64,000 bases of DNA from Salipaludibacillus sp. LMS25 (GTDB taxonomy: Bacteria; Bacillota; Bacilli; Bacillales; Salisediminibacteriaceae), in NCBI RefSeq assembly GCF_024362805.1, contig NZ_CP093299.1:2822001-2886000 (forward strand), in the 5' to 3' direction. The position numbers and the translations under genes are program-made. How positions within the stretch are numbered: the stretch's first letter is position 1; the number at the start of each line of letters is the position of its first letter. Shown in pieces: positions 1-8,724 of the stretch. Below the pieces are notes generated by a model. The model worked only from the letters and a program-made list of their open reading frames with translations. It had not been told where the DNA came from and did not search any database.

Positions 1-11
1 CTGGGAATGAT

Positions 12-860
12 ATGAGCGATCTATTACGTGTGGACGATTTGACAATAACGACTAAAAAAGAGCCGAGGTCACCGATTATTCAACACATCTCATTTACTGT
101 AAAAGAAAATGCGTGTTTAGGTATCGTTGGGGAGAGTGGAAGTGGCAAAAGTATGACGTGTAAGGCGATTCTAGGCTTGTTGGATAATGCTTTTCACGTC
201 AAGGGAGATATTCGATTTAATGGTGAGAACATAGTGACAATGACTAAACATCAGATAAGAAAGATCAGGGGCAAAGACATGAGTCTGATTTTGCAAAACC
301 CGATGACGGCCTTTAACCCTTTATATACAATTGGAAGTCACATATTTGAAACACTTCGTGAACATTTAGCCATTACAAAGCAAGAAGCAACAAGTATGGC
401 GATTCGAACGTTAGAAAAAATGATGCTGTCTGATCCCCATGAGCTATTGAAAAAATACCCTCATCAGTTAAGTGGTGGGATGTTACAGCGTGTTATGATC
501 GGCATAGCAATCGCTTTGGAACCGAAAATAATTATTGCAGATGAACCGACAACAGCCCTGGATTCGGTCACACAGTTTGATGTAATAAATGAGCTAAGGA
601 GCGTTAGAGAAAAATGCGAGACGTCACTCATTATTATTTCTCATGATTTAGGTGTTATTTCAAAGTTGGCTGATGATGTGCTCGTCTTGAAGGATGGACA
701 AACGGTAGAGTATGGTGAGTTAAAAGATGTGTTTACTGCCCCAAAGCACCCGCACACGCAATACTTAGTAAATACGAAACAAGCACTCATGACAACGTAT
801 TACAAAGCATTACAAGGTATACCGGCAAAGGAGAATAACCTAAATGTTACTGGAAGTTAA
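12..860 (+). CDS. ABC transporter ATP-binding protein, nickel/peptide importer type (NikD-like)
   Basis: This is one of two ATPase subunits that power a nickel-, metallophore- or peptide-type ABC importer at the cytoplasmic face. The Walker A motif is GESGSGKS (about residue 40), the signature is LSGGMLQR (about 155) and Walker B is IIIADEPTTALD. It has 282 residues and lacks the Cys-containing C-terminal extension typical of oligopeptide ATPases (compare the AppD-like protein at 39949), which favours the shorter nickel/metallophore group. The ATG sits immediately at the window edge, so the binding protein and permeases probably lie upstream, outside the window. It overlaps the next ATPase gene by 17 bp, so the two are translationally coupled. 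The substrate is not resolved. Confidence 0.9.
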   Translation: MSDLLRVDDLTITTKKEPRSPIIQHISFTVKENACLGIVGESGSGKSMTCKAILGLLDNAFHVKGDIRFNGENIVTMTKHQIRKIRGKDMSLILQNPMTAFNPLYTIGSHIFETLREHLAITKQEATSMAIRTLEKMMLSDPHELLKKYPHQLSGGMLQRVMIGIAIALEPKIIIADEPTTALDSVTQFDVINELRSVREKCETSLIIISHDLGVISKLADDVLVLKDGQTVEYGELKDVFTAPKHPHTQYLVNTKQALMTTYYKALQGIPAKENNLNVTGS

Positions 861-1644
861 AGATGTTTTTAAAAGGTATCCTAAAGCATCTCCTTCACTA
901 TTTAAAAAAAGCTGGACAGATGTGTTAAACGGGATTTCCTTGCACCTGAGTGAAGGCGACTGTTTGGGGATTATTGGCGAGAGTGGCAGTGGTAAAAGCA
1001 CACTTGGTAGAATCATCATCGGCATTGATAAACCAACGAAGGGCCATGTTTACATGGGTGGACAAGATATTAATAAAAGAATGGCAAAACAACAAAAACG
1101 AACCATACGCCAACAGGTGAGTGTTGTCTTTCAAGATTATACGTCATCAGTGAATGCTCGGTTTACAGTGTATGATATTATAGCTGAACCATTGCGTATG
1201 ACTGGAAAATACCATAAGACTGCCTTCGAAAAAAAAGTTTTACATTTGCTTGATCAGGTTGGTTTAAGCTCACATCACATGACTAGATATCCTCATGAAT
1301 TGAGTGGAGGACAGTTACAACGGGTGTGTATAGCAAGAGCTGTAGCGACACATCCAAAAGTCATTTTGCTAGATGAAGCGATAAGCTCTTTAGACGTGAC
1401 GACCCAACTTCAAATATTGGATCTTCTCATAGAGCTGAAGAGGGAGTATCACTTATCATATGTCTTTATCACACATGACTTAACAGCGGTCACGTATATG
1501 TGTGATCGGGTGATGTTTGTACAAAATGGAAGCGTCGTAGAAGCAATTGACAAAATGGAGGATTTGACGAAACTGACACACCATTATTCAAAAAAGTTAA
1601 TGGCGTCTGTTTTAGACATTGATTGTCATCATCAAAGACAATGA
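844..1644 (+). CDS. ABC transporter ATP-binding protein, nickel/peptide importer type (NikE-like)
   Basis: This is the second ATPase of the same importer. Walker A GESGSGKST lies near residue 45, the signature LSGGQLQR near 155, and Walker B reads VILLDEAISSLD. The usual EP after Walker B aspartate is EA here, a mild deviation. The H-loop is ITHDL. It has 266 residues, the length of NikE/CntF-type subunits, with no oligopeptide C-terminal extension. It starts inside the end of the upstream ATPase gene. A MATE gene follows after about 36 bp on the same strand and could be co-transcribed. Assignment to nickel versus di/oligopeptide transport is by length and family resemblance only. Confidence 0.88.
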   Translation: MLLEVKDVFKRYPKASPSLFKKSWTDVLNGISLHLSEGDCLGIIGESGSGKSTLGRIIIGIDKPTKGHVYMGGQDINKRMAKQQKRTIRQQVSVVFQDYTSSVNARFTVYDIIAEPLRMTGKYHKTAFEKKVLHLLDQVGLSSHHMTRYPHELSGGQLQRVCIARAVATHPKVILLDEAISSLDVTTQLQILDLLIELKREYHLSYVFITHDLTAVTYMCDRVMFVQNGSVVEAIDKMEDLTKLTHHYSKKLMASVLDIDCHHQRQ

Positions 1645-1680
1645 TATAAAAGCGAAAGGTAAAGGTAATGAGTAAAAGCT

Positions 1681-3027
1681 ATGGGAAAACAAGCGCTTGA
1701 TCAAACGAGTATAACAACTAAACAGTATCTTTTTTTAGTGATTCCTATCACGCTATCAGCGGTTACAACACCGCTTTTAGGTGCGGTCGATACAGCTGTC
1801 GTAGGTCGCATGCCTGATCCTACTTATATAGGAGGTGTGGCAATAGGGACATTAATATTTAATACGATTTATTGGTTACTTGGATTTTTGAAAGTGGGAA
1901 CGTCTGGATTCACTGCTCAAGCAAGTGGCATGAAACAACCTCAAGAGTTAATAGCTGCGTTCGCTCGGCCTGCATTTTTAGCTCTTTGCTTTGGCTTACT
2001 ATTTATCATTTTCCAGCTGCCCATTGCAAAAATCGCTTTTTTGCTAATTGAAACAACACCTTCTGTGGAGCAAATGGCATCAGACTATTTTTCAATTAGA
2101 ATCTGGGGAGCCCCCTTTGCACTATTGAATTATTGTGTATTAGGCTGGTTGATTGGCACAGCGAGAGTGAAGGTATCACTTGCCCTGCAACTTTACATGA
2201 ATATAAGCAATATTTTTCTCAGTGTTTTTCTTGTCCTCGGTCTCAATCTCGGGGTGAAAGGAGTTGCATTCGCAACACTATTCTCTGAAGTGAGCACCGT
2301 CATAATCGGCCTTATTGTATTAAATAAACTGGCTATCTTTTCGTTTGAAAATTGGCGCACCAATGCTTTTTTACAGAAAGAAAAGTTTGTGTCTATGTTA
2401 AGAATGAACAGAGATTTATTTATTCGAACGGTATGCTTATTAACTGTTTTGGGTTTTTTTACTGCAAAAGGTTCGGAACTGGGTGTGGAGATATTAGCAG
2501 CTAACGCCATTTTAATTCAAATTCACTATTTACTGGCGTATATGTATGATGGACTTGCTGGGGCTAACAGTATTTTAACTGGAAGGGCAATCGGGCAGTC
2601 CGACTATGAGTTATTTAAACGAACGAAAGTCTTGTCATTTATTTGGGGCTTAGTTCTGTCGGTGGTGATGATGGTCCTGCTGTTCCAATTTAAAGAACCT
2701 TTTCTTGCCCTCTTCACAACGATAGACAGTGTGAAAGATCTCGTGTTAACGTATTACTTTTGGATACTGCTATATCCATTAGTGACGTTTTGGGGACTAT
2801 TATTGTATGGCACATTTACCGGAGCCACAGAAGGAGCCCCCATTCGAAATTCAATGATAGTGTCGTTAATGTTATTCTTTTTTGTATATGCTCTAGCCTT
2901 TCCTGCATGGCAAAACCACGGGTTGTGGTTAGCCTTTATCATGTTTAGTTTTGGGCGCACGCTATTTTTAAGTGCTTACACAGCACGATTACATGCCAAG
3001 CTAGAACAAGTATGTCAAGCAGCTTAA
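1681..3027 (+). CDS. MATE family efflux transporter (DinF-like)
   Basis: This is a polytopic membrane protein of 448 residues with about 12 predicted transmembrane segments, the usual MATE length. The N-terminal region contains the typical PLLGAVDTAVVGRMPD stretch of the DinF/NorM superfamily. Such proteins export cationic drugs or metabolites in exchange for Na+ or H+. It follows the two ABC ATPase genes by 36 bp on the same strand. The ribosome binding site is weak (AAAGGTAA region), so translation may depend on the upstream genes. The substrate is unknown. In a haloalkaliphile Na+ coupling would be expected, but this is inference. Confidence 0.87.
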   Translation: MGKQALDQTSITTKQYLFLVIPITLSAVTTPLLGAVDTAVVGRMPDPTYIGGVAIGTLIFNTIYWLLGFLKVGTSGFTAQASGMKQPQELIAAFARPAFLALCFGLLFIIFQLPIAKIAFLLIETTPSVEQMASDYFSIRIWGAPFALLNYCVLGWLIGTARVKVSLALQLYMNISNIFLSVFLVLGLNLGVKGVAFATLFSEVSTVIIGLIVLNKLAIFSFENWRTNAFLQKEKFVSMLRMNRDLFIRTVCLLTVLGFFTAKGSELGVEILAANAILIQIHYLLAYMYDGLAGANSILTGRAIGQSDYELFKRTKVLSFIWGLVLSVVMMVLLFQFKEPFLALFTTIDSVKDLVLTYYFWILLYPLVTFWGLLLYGTFTGATEGAPIRNSMIVSLMLFFFVYALAFPAWQNHGLWLAFIMFSFGRTLFLSAYTARLHAKLEQVCQAA

Positions 3028-3227
3028 ATAAAGAATGAATAGACTAAAAAGTGCGTTGACTTTAATAGTTTAAGAAAAAGCAGTTCTAGAGATACGTTTC
3101 CTAACGACGAATACACTAACTACCTTTCCTATTTAATGGGACGATGACACTTAAAACGCCCTATTTAAAGGATCACAAAAGAAACACATCTTAAACGACA
3201 TGATATAGAGTGCAGGAATAGTTATAA

Positions 3228-3253
3228 GGAGAAGAGGGTTTAGTCTCTTCTCC
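3228..3253. terminator. hairpin between convergent genes
   Basis: A perfect 9-bp stem GGAGAAGAG/CTCTTCTCC with an 8-nt loop lies between the MATE gene (+) and the GNAT remnant (-). It lacks a long T run. The rest of 3028-3341 is AT-rich and shows nothing else recognisable. Confidence 0.5.
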
Positions 3254-3341
3254 CTGATTAAATACTAATAGAGAGTTAACAGCATTCATAAACTCTTGAC
3301 ATTATGACGGTTTCGTTAACCGTTTAAAGAAGGAGAAACAT

Positions 3342-3877
3342 TTAGCGAGTGTCAGTTTTCAATAAAGAATAGAGTTGGAGATCACTAAATGTGTCACCGG
3401 TTTTTTCACTTTCCCTCAAAGTTCCCTCGTAAATGAAGTTCATCTTTTCTAAAAGCCGAATGGAATTCTCGTTGTTCGGTTCAACTTTCGCTTCAATCCG
3501 ATGAAGATTCAGTGTTGAAAAAGCCGCTTCGATTAGAACCTTCATAACTTCCATTCCATACCCTTTCCCCAATAAGGATATCCTAGTTCATAACCAATCT
3601 CGGTTTTTTCGTTTGGCATATCAAGTAAATGATAACCGCAAGAACCGATAATTTGTCCGGATTTCTTCTCAATGATTGAGAAACGGAATGCTTGTTTTTT
3701 CTCCGATAATTCGTTTAAGGCATTAATCATGTTGACCGCTTCATCTTGGTGGCTGAAGTTTACGATGTTCATAAACTGTGTGACACGACGGTCAGACCAG
3801 ATGGAAAAAAGGCTTTCAGCATCTTCTACTTTCATTTGCCTCACTATTAATCGTTCAGTTTGTCGTTCTGTTAGCAA
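3342..3877 (-). pseudogene. GNAT N-acetyltransferase (RimJ/RimL-like), frameshifted
   Basis: Two overlapping reverse-strand frames form one GNAT protein. The N-terminal part (3542-3877, TTG start behind GGAGG) begins LTERQTERLIVRQM and reaches GYPYWGKG. The C-terminal part (3342-3572) begins GKGYGMEVMKVLIEAAF and ends in the typical HRIEAKVEPNNENSIRLLEKMNF acetyl-CoA-binding region. The shared GKG shows that the break is a missing base in a G run near 3559: adding one G restores a continuous protein of about 178 residues, the normal size for this family. Such enzymes acetylate protein or small-molecule amines. The gene is either recently inactivated or contains a homopolymer sequencing error. 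Confidence 0.8.
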
Positions 3878-3897
3878 ATTATGTTACCTCCATTTAT

Positions 3898-4047
3898 CCC
3901 ACTCTTAAGGGGGAGTAAACCCCACCTCAAAACTTAAGAAGATCGAAACGTTTAGGTGGGGGATAAACTTCCTCTAAAGGTCCGATAAGTTAAACGAACA
4001 ATCAGTGGGGGTGAAGAAAACTCCCACTGATTGAAGCTTAGCTTTAT
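3898..4047. repeat. TTTAT-bounded structured element, long form (copy A)
   Basis: This 150-bp element is preceded by TTTAT (3893-3897) and ends in TTTAT (4043-4047). It shares its whole sequence with copies at 22377 and 36891. Three nested or adjacent inverted repeats can be drawn: an outer stem corresponding to AGGGGCAGT/ACTGCCCCT in the best copy (degenerate here), an inner CACCT/AGGTG stem, and CAATCAGTGGG/CCCACTGATTG near the right end. There is no coding capacity of its own and no target duplication. It lies just upstream of the GNAT remnant. See the findings for the family-wide description. Confidence 0.85.
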
Positions 4048-4383
4048 CGACTGCTTCGCTTTTCTTGCCTCGTTCGGGTTTTCCTAAAATCGTCACGTCT
4101 CCCACAACAGAATGTTCATTCTGCATAGCGGTGTAAGGAACATTTATCTATATAATTGTCATACCACATCTTTCATAGTTTACTTTGTTACCAATTTTTT
4201 GTATGGAATGATAACTAAGGTAATGCGAACGTCTGTATTATTGTCCGCACACCATAGGAACTTGCCAAGCATAGTCACCCCGCAGTCCTCTAAATTAGGT
4301 ATCTCTATTTAATAATACGGATTCTCTATAAAAATGCACGGCAACTGCCTACAATTCATAATGTGTGGGTAGGAGGGAATCAT
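4048..4383. other. intergenic stretch without a supported gene
   Basis: This stretch holds a short palindrome CAGAATG-TT-CATTCTG (about 4110-4125) and AT-rich sequence up to the SDR gene. On the reverse strand a short open frame runs through 4140-3948 into element A and contains GDVTILGKPERGKKSEAVD. It may be a gene remnant (see findings). The forward 66-codon frame here does not look like a gene. Confidence 0.4.
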
Positions 4384-5298
4384 ATGAAAAATTCAGATTA
4401 TCCATTATACCCAAACTACGGTAAGATCACGCGTTTTGAAGATGTGCCGATTAATGTACCTGAACAGCGACAGAAACGACAACCAGGAATAGAGCGATTG
4501 ATGGAACCGGCCCCGATTGTGGAAAATCCACATGAGCCAGGGAGTGGAAAGTTAACTAATAAAGTGGCGCTTATTACTGGTGGAGATAGCGGAATAGGTG
4601 CTGCTGTAGCGATTGCGTTTGCTAAAGAAGGAGCAAATGTGGCGATTGCTTATTATGATGAACATGAAGATGCCACACGAACGAAACGGCGGATTGAAGA
4701 GTTGGGACAGCGCGCTTTATTGATGCCTGGAGATCTAAGGGAAAAGGAGCAAAATGACCAAATTGTCGCTAAAACAATTGCGCAGTTTGGCCGGCTTGAT
4801 ATCGTTTGTAATCATGTAGGGATGCAGCTCCAACAAGCAAGCTTGCTCGATATTACCGATGAACAGTTTGATAACACGTTTAAGTTAAATGTCTACTCTT
4901 ATTTTTATACGACTCGGGCAGCTTTGCCATACTTAGAAAGAGGCGCTTCAATCATTAATACGGCCTCCGTTGTTCCTTATATAGGCTACGATCAGTTAAT
5001 TGATTATACTACCACGAAGGGAGCGAATGTCGGTTTTACGAGAGCACTGGCGAAAAATTTAATTGAAGACGGCATTCGAGTCAATACGGTTGCACCAGGA
5101 GCTACATGGGCCCCACTCATCCCGGCCAGTTTCCCAGCTGACCAAGTGGCGATCGTAGGAACTACTAGTAATTCAATGAAACGCTTCGCCCAACCATTTG
5201 AAGTCGCCCCCGCCTACGTCTATTTGGCCTCCGATGATGCCCGTTTTATAACAGGCCAGACAATTCACGTAAATGGCGGCCAATGGACATCCTCTTAA
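4384..5298 (+). CDS. SDR family oxidoreductase (YhxC/YdaD/YhdF-like)
   Basis: This is a short-chain dehydrogenase/reductase with an N-terminal extension of about 50 residues, as in the B. subtilis general-stress SDRs YdaD, YhdF and YhxC. The Rossmann motif TGGDSGIG binds NAD(P). The active-site pattern is a Ser in NTASVVPY and YTTTK about 13 residues on. The usual NNAG segment reads NHVG, a departure at a structural site. The start is set at 4384 because AGGAGGG (4371-4377) stands 6 bp before it; a further upstream in-frame ATG at 4363 would overlap that site. The protein has 304 residues and is cytoplasmic. The natural substrate is unknown. It is followed by a repeat array rather than an obvious terminator. 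Confidence 0.9.
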   Translation: MKNSDYPLYPNYGKITRFEDVPINVPEQRQKRQPGIERLMEPAPIVENPHEPGSGKLTNKVALITGGDSGIGAAVAIAFAKEGANVAIAYYDEHEDATRTKRRIEELGQRALLMPGDLREKEQNDQIVAKTIAQFGRLDIVCNHVGMQLQQASLLDITDEQFDNTFKLNVYSYFYTTRAALPYLERGASIINTASVVPYIGYDQLIDYTTTKGANVGFTRALAKNLIEDGIRVNTVAPGATWAPLIPASFPADQVAIVGTTSNSMKRFAQPFEVAPAYVYLASDDARFITGQTIHVNGGQWTSS

Positions 5299-5306
5299 GA
5301 GTGAGT

Positions 5307-5560
5307 TGCGTAAAAATCGGGGGTTGTTGCTGAAATCAAGAGGAGCTGCGTAAAACTAGAAGTTTAATGCAGAAAAATCGTTGGCGTTGCTGAAAATCAC
5401 GGGTCTGTTGCTGAAATCAAGAGGAGGTGCGTAAAACTAGAAGTTTAATGCAGAAAAATCGTTGGCGTTGCTGAAAATCACGGGTCTGTTGCTGAAATCA
5501 AGAGGAACTGCGTAAAACTAGAAGGTTAATGCTGAAAAACCGGAGTCTCTAGCTGAATCC
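5307..5560 (+). repeat. array of ~21-bp monomers in 81-bp superunits (array 1)
   Basis: TGC-headed monomers (TGCGTAAAA, TGCTGAAA, TGCAGAAA cores) begin at 5307, 5328, 5347, 5368, 5388, 5409, 5428, 5449, 5469, 5490, 5509 and 5530, and a diverged AGCTGAAT unit starts at 5551. Spacings are 19-21 bp. Four monomers make an 81-bp superunit repeated almost identically (5347, 5428, 5509). It has no ATG-led coding potential. It sits directly after the SDR stop. From 5561 to the phosphatase gene the sequence is AT-rich, with scattered TTTACA/TTAACA hexamers. Confidence 0.85.
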
Positions 5561-5820
5561 TCCTCATATTAACATTCACACTTTTAATACAAACTTAATG
5601 TTACTGCCTCCCTTCTGTTAGACAATCGCCTCATTTTAGACATATAAGGTCACCATTCAATATAAAATTTTACATTTGTTTCCTCATAAAGTTTCACATG
5701 CCTAAACGATTTAAATAGCCATAATAGTCTATATGCCTTATAAGTCCTAAGTATTTAGATGCCCCTCTTAGTTTACATGAGCTAAATAGTCTGTTAACTA
5801 AACGGTAAAAAAGAGGTGGT

Positions 5821-5837
5821 ACTCTTTTAACAAGAGT
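5821..5837 (+). promoter_or_regulatory. small stem-loop in the alkaline phosphatase leader
   Basis: ACTCTT/AAGAGT pair around a 5-nt loop a short distance upstream of the ribosome binding site. Hexamers resembling half-sites for PhoP (TTAACA and TTCACA at 5569-5580, TTTACA near 5771, TTAAC near 5792) occur upstream but not in a clean regular array. Phosphate control is plausible from the gene's function and is not demonstrated by these sites. Confidence 0.25.
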
Positions 5838-5868
5838 TATCTAAAAATTTTTAAAAGGAGGAAGAGGC

Positions 5869-7182
5869 ATGTTCCAAAAACTGTTTGTTTTCAGCCTTTC
5901 TGTCATGACACTTCTCATGGGGACAGGTGCAGTGACAGAAGGTAAAGATCCAGATCCCCCATCAAAAAATGAGGTAGATAATGTCATCTTGTTTATTGCT
6001 GACGGTTATTCGGCAGGGTATAACGTCAACTATCGCCATTATAAAGAAGGTGGTGATCCTGTCTGGGATAGCTTTTTAACAGGCATGATGACAACGCACT
6101 CTGCTAACAATCGCATTACAGATTCTGCAGCAGCAGGAACGGCTATGGCTACAGGTATGAAGACAAAGAATGGCTTCGTTGGTTTGAACGAAAATGGGGA
6201 GAAGGTTCAGACCATTCTTGAAGCAGCTCATGAAGCTGGGAAAGCGACCGGTCTTGTGGCTACGTCGACGATCACCCATGCGACACCTGCTGCCTTCGCT
6301 TCACATGTAGATTCCCGGAATAATCAAACCGAAATTGCTCGCCAATACATGGACAACGGCACGGTAGATGTCCTTCTTGGCGGGGGAAAGGATTATTTTT
6401 TACCTGAGAGTGAAGGTGGACATCAGGATACACGCCACCTACTAAAGGAAGCAAAAACTAAAGGGTACGAAATTATAGAAAATAGGGAGGAATTGTTAAG
6501 CAGTAATAGCAAGCACATACTAGGTCTATTTGCAAATGATAGCATGGCACCGGACTTGCATCGAGAAGAAACAGAACAACCGAGCCTGGCAGACATGACT
6601 TCCAGCGCAATCGAGACATTAAGTCAAAATGAAGATGGCTTCTTTCTCATGGTGGAAGGCAGCCAGATTGACTGGGCAGGACATGCGAATGACGCCGCGT
6701 GGGCAATGAGTGATACAGCGGCTTTTGAAGAAGCAGTAATCGAAGCATTAGCGTTTGCAGAAGAAGATGAACAGACATTGGTCATTGTTACGAGTGACCA
6801 TGACACTGGTGGGATGACACTTGGCGGATATCATAGTCACGGGACAGACGTGGAGATCTTGCGCGAGGTCACGGCTACAGGTGAGCACATGGCAAATCAA
6901 GTGAACGATGATCGGAGTAATGTGAAAAAGGTAATAGAAGCACACACATCTCTTACGTTATCAGATGAAGAAATAGTGGCGATCGAGGAATCTGATAACG
7001 TGACATTAGCTATTAACCATACTATTAGTCACTACGCAGGAGTTGGCTGGACGACGACCAATCATACAGGGGTTGAAGTGCCCGTCTATGCTTACGGAAA
7101 AGGAACAGAGCATTTCCAAGGGTTGATTGATAATACGGATTTAGCTAAAAATATAGCAACGGTTTTAAATATCCCATTTTAA
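5869..7182 (+). CDS. secreted alkaline phosphatase
   Basis: This is an exported alkaline phosphatase that releases phosphate from organic esters outside the cell. An N-terminal signal peptide (about residues 1-25, hydrophobic FVFSLSVMTLLMGTGAV) precedes the catalytic domain. The nucleophile serine lies in TDSAAAGTAMATG. Metal ligands are visible in VEGSQIDWAGHAND, TSDHDTGGM and NHTGVEVPVYAYG. The first metal-site block reads LFIADGYSAG where the family usually has IGDGMG, so the aspartate is kept but the flank is altered. It has 437 residues, close to the B. subtilis PhoA/PhoB length. The protein is rich in Asp and Glu, fitting a saline or alkaline exterior. AAAAGGAGG stands just before the ATG. 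Confidence 0.93.
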   Translation: MFQKLFVFSLSVMTLLMGTGAVTEGKDPDPPSKNEVDNVILFIADGYSAGYNVNYRHYKEGGDPVWDSFLTGMMTTHSANNRITDSAAAGTAMATGMKTKNGFVGLNENGEKVQTILEAAHEAGKATGLVATSTITHATPAAFASHVDSRNNQTEIARQYMDNGTVDVLLGGGKDYFLPESEGGHQDTRHLLKEAKTKGYEIIENREELLSSNSKHILGLFANDSMAPDLHREETEQPSLADMTSSAIETLSQNEDGFFLMVEGSQIDWAGHANDAAWAMSDTAAFEEAVIEALAFAEEDEQTLVIVTSDHDTGGMTLGGYHSHGTDVEILREVTATGEHMANQVNDDRSNVKKVIEAHTSLTLSDEEIVAIEESDNVTLAINHTISHYAGVGWTTTNHTGVEVPVYAYGKGTEHFQGLIDNTDLAKNIATVLNIPF

Positions 7183-7193
7183 CCACATTATCA

Positions 7194-7224
7194 AGGTAGC
7201 TGTCTTTCGAGGCAGCTCCTTTTC
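7194..7224 (+). terminator. terminator after alkaline phosphatase
   Basis: An imperfect stem AGGTAGCTG/CAGCTCCT closed by a TTTCGA-type loop is followed by TTTTC, 12 bp after the stop codon. Confidence 0.6.
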
Positions 7225-7340
7225 ATACTCTCCGACATATTGGACCTTATACGACTATGTATTTATATGCTAGTATTAAAAGAAAAGTTAAGCTATTATT
7301 ATGTATACTAATATGCGAGAGTTTTTTAGGGGGAAGTTAC

Positions 7341-7901
7341 ATGGGAAGAGTGGAGGCATCGTTAAGAGAAAAAAGTATTGTGTTAATTGGCTTTATGGGA
7401 GTGGGAAAAACGACAATTGGGCAGTTAGTAGCTGAAAAACTGTCTCGTGATTTTATAGATATAGATAAAGTAATTGAAGATAACTATGGCATGCCGATCA
7501 CGGACATTTTTGAAAAAGTGGGTGAAAGGGCTTTTCGTGAAAAGGAAAAGGACGTTATCATACATTTTTCAGAGAAAAAGCAGAACGTTCTTTCATTAGG
7601 TGGAGGCGCGTTTTTACAAGAAGATGTGAGACAAGTATGTTTAAAAAAGTGTCTTGTTTTTTATTTAGATGTCTCTTGGGAAGCTTGGAAGGAAAGAATC
7701 CCGATGCTCATTGACAGTCGCCCTGTTTTAAAAGATAAATCCATTGAGGAAATAGAGGCGCTGTTTTATGCAAGGCGACACATTTATTCAGATCACCATT
7801 GGCACATTGAAACAGATCACCGTGAAATTGAAGACATTGCCGATTATATCGTCGCGTTATTAAAGCATATGTGGAAACAGGATGAACGGGGAAAAATCTA
7901 A
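7341..7901 (+). CDS. aroK: shikimate kinase
   Basis: Phosphorylates shikimate with ATP to shikimate 3-phosphate in the cytoplasm (chorismate pathway). The P-loop is GFMGVGKTT near residue 18. DxD-type substrate residues appear in FIDIDKVIE, followed by the family signature FEKVGERAFREKE and the LSLGGGAF glycine loop. The start at 7341 is chosen because AGGGGGA stands 6 bp upstream; the longer frame from 7257 would add a nonconserved leader. The result is 186 residues, the usual length of Bacillus AroK. The 3-dehydroquinase gene follows on the same strand with a gap of about 58 bp, making a two-gene aromatic unit. Confidence 0.93.
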   Translation: MGRVEASLREKSIVLIGFMGVGKTTIGQLVAEKLSRDFIDIDKVIEDNYGMPITDIFEKVGERAFREKEKDVIIHFSEKKQNVLSLGGGAFLQEDVRQVCLKKCLVFYLDVSWEAWKERIPMLIDSRPVLKDKSIEEIEALFYARRHIYSDHHWHIETDHREIEDIADYIVALLKHMWKQDERGKI

Positions 7902-7959
7902 CCCCACCAGCTCCATAAATGACTATAAAGCTGCTACAATGCAAATTAAGGAGGCTATT

Positions 7960-8724
7960 TTGAAAAACGTTATTCAAGTGAAAAATATTAAAATTGGCGA
8001 AGGTATCCCGAAGATTTGTGTCTCAATGGTCGGAAGAACGACAGAAGAACTTATTGAAGAAGCATCCTACTTACAAGAATTAGAAGCTGATATTGTCGAG
8101 TGGCGGGCGGATTTTTATGACCATGTAGAAGATATGCAAGTCGTGAAAGAAACGTTGGCTGAATTAAGGTTTATATTAGAAGAAAAGCCCCTTGTATTTA
8201 CCTTCCGTAGTTTAAAAGAAGGGGGGAAAAAACAAGTCAGCCCGAGCTACTATGTGGCGTTAAATAAAGCAGTGGTGGAAACGCGGCTGGTCGACCTGAT
8301 CGATGTGGAATTATTTAACGACGAAAAAGATGTGGCCACACTTATTAAAGCTGCCCATGCTCACAACATACGTGTAATTATATCGAATCATGATTTTGAT
8401 AAAACACCACCAAAAGAGGATATTATCAGCCGATTACGCCGAGCACAAGAGTTAGGTGGAGACCTGCCAAAAATAGCGGTAATGCCAAACAGCTCTGCAG
8501 ATGTCCTCACATTACTTGATGCCACGGTGACGATGAACGAAAAGTATGCGGATAGACCGATTATTACGATGGCAATGGCAGGAAAAGGTGTCGTTAGTCG
8601 GTTATCTGGTGAAATTTTTGGCTCAGCTGTTACATTTGGAGCTGTTAAAACAGCCTCGGCCCCAGGACAAGTAGCCATAAACGAATTGCGGCAAACATTG
8701 AACGTAATACATCGTCATTTATAA
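7960..8724 (+). CDS. aroD: 3-dehydroquinate dehydratase, type I
   Basis: Converts 3-dehydroquinate to 3-dehydroshikimate through a Schiff base. The family motif EADIVEWRADFYD lies near the N terminus, the catalytic His is in SNHDFDKTPP and the Schiff-base Lys in LPKIAVMP. The C terminus has the conserved SAVTFGAVKTASAPGQ. TTG at 7960 is preferred because AAGGAGG (7948-7954) lies 5 bp before it, giving 254 residues, the family's usual length. The in-frame start at 7882 would overlap aroK and add unconserved residues. The step precedes shikimate dehydrogenase and then AroK, so the two neighbouring genes serve the same pathway. Confidence 0.93.
   Translation: MKNVIQVKNIKIGEGIPKICVSMVGRTTEELIEEASYLQELEADIVEWRADFYDHVEDMQVVKETLAELRFILEEKPLVFTFRSLKEGGKKQVSPSYYVALNKAVVETRLVDLIDVELFNDEKDVATLIKAAHAHNIRVIISNHDFDKTPPKEDIISRLRRAQELGGDLPKIAVMPNSSADVLTLLDATVTMNEKYADRPIITMAMAGKGVVSRLSGEIFGSAVTFGAVKTASAPGQVAINELRQTLNVIHRHL

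Noticed and set aside
4112..4312. 66-codon forward frame as a gene
   Set aside because: No ribosome binding site, low-complexity composition and no recognisable protein features; it overlaps a palindrome.
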